Source: Hygrocybe punicea (lineage: Eukaryota > Basidiomycota > Agaricomycetes > Agaricales > Hygrophoraceae). From it: a stretch of DNA of 64,000 nt. Under the pieces are notes generated by a model. The model made no database searches and was not told the origin of the DNA. It was given only the letters and a program-made list of their open reading frames with translations. Each line of letters opens with the position of its first letter. Position 1 is the stretch's first letter. Position numbers and translations under genes: made by a program. Positions 63,794-64,000 of the stretch are shown piece by piece. The DNA is taken from the NCBI GenBank assembly GCA_963556145.1, contig OY744471.1, positions 1,667,590 through 1,731,589 of the forward strand, written 5' to 3'.

Positions 63794-64000
63794 CTAAACA
63801 CCACAATGAATTCCAGCTCCAGACAGATTTGCATTACCCACTTGGGCCACACTAGAGCCATTGAAATGGACAGCACTGCGGATATGCAACAATATCCTTG
63901 TGGAAAGAACACTATGCATGACCCTTTGAAATCTGGTAGATGCAATTAGAGCACTGATTTGAGGTGAGTGGCATAACATACAGTTTCAAGAGGCCCACAA
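63794..64000 (-). CDS. C-terminal end of a fungal membrane protein (DUF6533/6534 style), partial
   Basis: The last minus-strand exon starts near 63957 after a CAG acceptor and reads LIASTRFQRVMHSVLSTRIL, then LHIRSA. This is the usual last-helix and tail pattern of these Agaricomycete multi-span proteins. It ends at 63794. The rest of the gene would lie beyond the window's right edge, so integrity cannot be judged. Confidence 0.4.

Overview
The window is from a basidiomycete fungus, most likely an Agaricomycete. Genes are broken by many 45-60 bp GT-AG introns, often with very short exons. The repeat content also fits that group: Plavaka (CACTA-like) and KDZ transposases, a Helitron, hAT-type MITEs, DUF6698 and DUF6534-type proteins. 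No rRNA, tRNA or CRISPR array was seen.

Region 1 (1-7.06 kb) is ordinary, gene-dense host sequence. It holds a fungal multi-span membrane protein (partly resolved), glucosamine-6-phosphate N-acetyltransferase (UDP-GlcNAc/chitin precursor pathway), ribosomal protein eL24, a synaptobrevin R-SNARE and a Gfo/Idh/MocA-family oxidoreductase. All but the first can be spliced completely by eye.

Region 2 (7.07-18.3 kb) is a repeat-rich transition. It contains an LTR-like fragment touching the oxidoreductase start, a DUF6698 gene, a TA-flanked fold-back element, a truncated LTR-like copy followed by a decayed SPT5-like (NGN/KOW) pseudogene, and a 464-bp hAT MITE with an 8-bp target duplication.

Region 3 (18.37-29.39 kb) is a KDZ transposon about 11 kb long. 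Imperfect terminal inverted repeats and arrays of GTTTAAAC mark both ends. It carries two conserved fungal hypothetical genes on the minus strand and a CxC2-KDZ transposase on the plus strand. The spacer between them has a symmetric set of twelve GACGCAAAGTC-like motifs.

Region 4 (29.4-39.4 kb) is a graveyard: a REB1/Myb-like pseudogene, a Plavaka transposase with nonsense and frameshift lesions, a small coiled-coil gene, a possible LTR and a RecQ-like helicase fragment.

Region 5 (39.5-62.5 kb) is a four-layer nest. An LTR-like repeat is split by a hAT-like element (8-bp duplication GCTTTCAC). That element contains a TA-flanked fold-back element, which is split between A and T by a Helitron of about 19.8 kb (40844-60653). 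The Helitron encodes a Rep-helicase with a C-terminal ubiquitin-peptidase-like domain, plus four multi-exon genes of unknown function and a tandem/inverted array of the motif TGTTCGGTG. The last 1.5 kb holds another hAT-type hairpin element and the 3' end of a membrane protein gene running off the window.

Across the element-derived genes almost every in-frame stop sits where the family frame calls for Arg or Gln (CGA to TGA, CAA to TAA). This is consistent with C-to-T decay of methylated repeats, while the region 1 host genes are clean.
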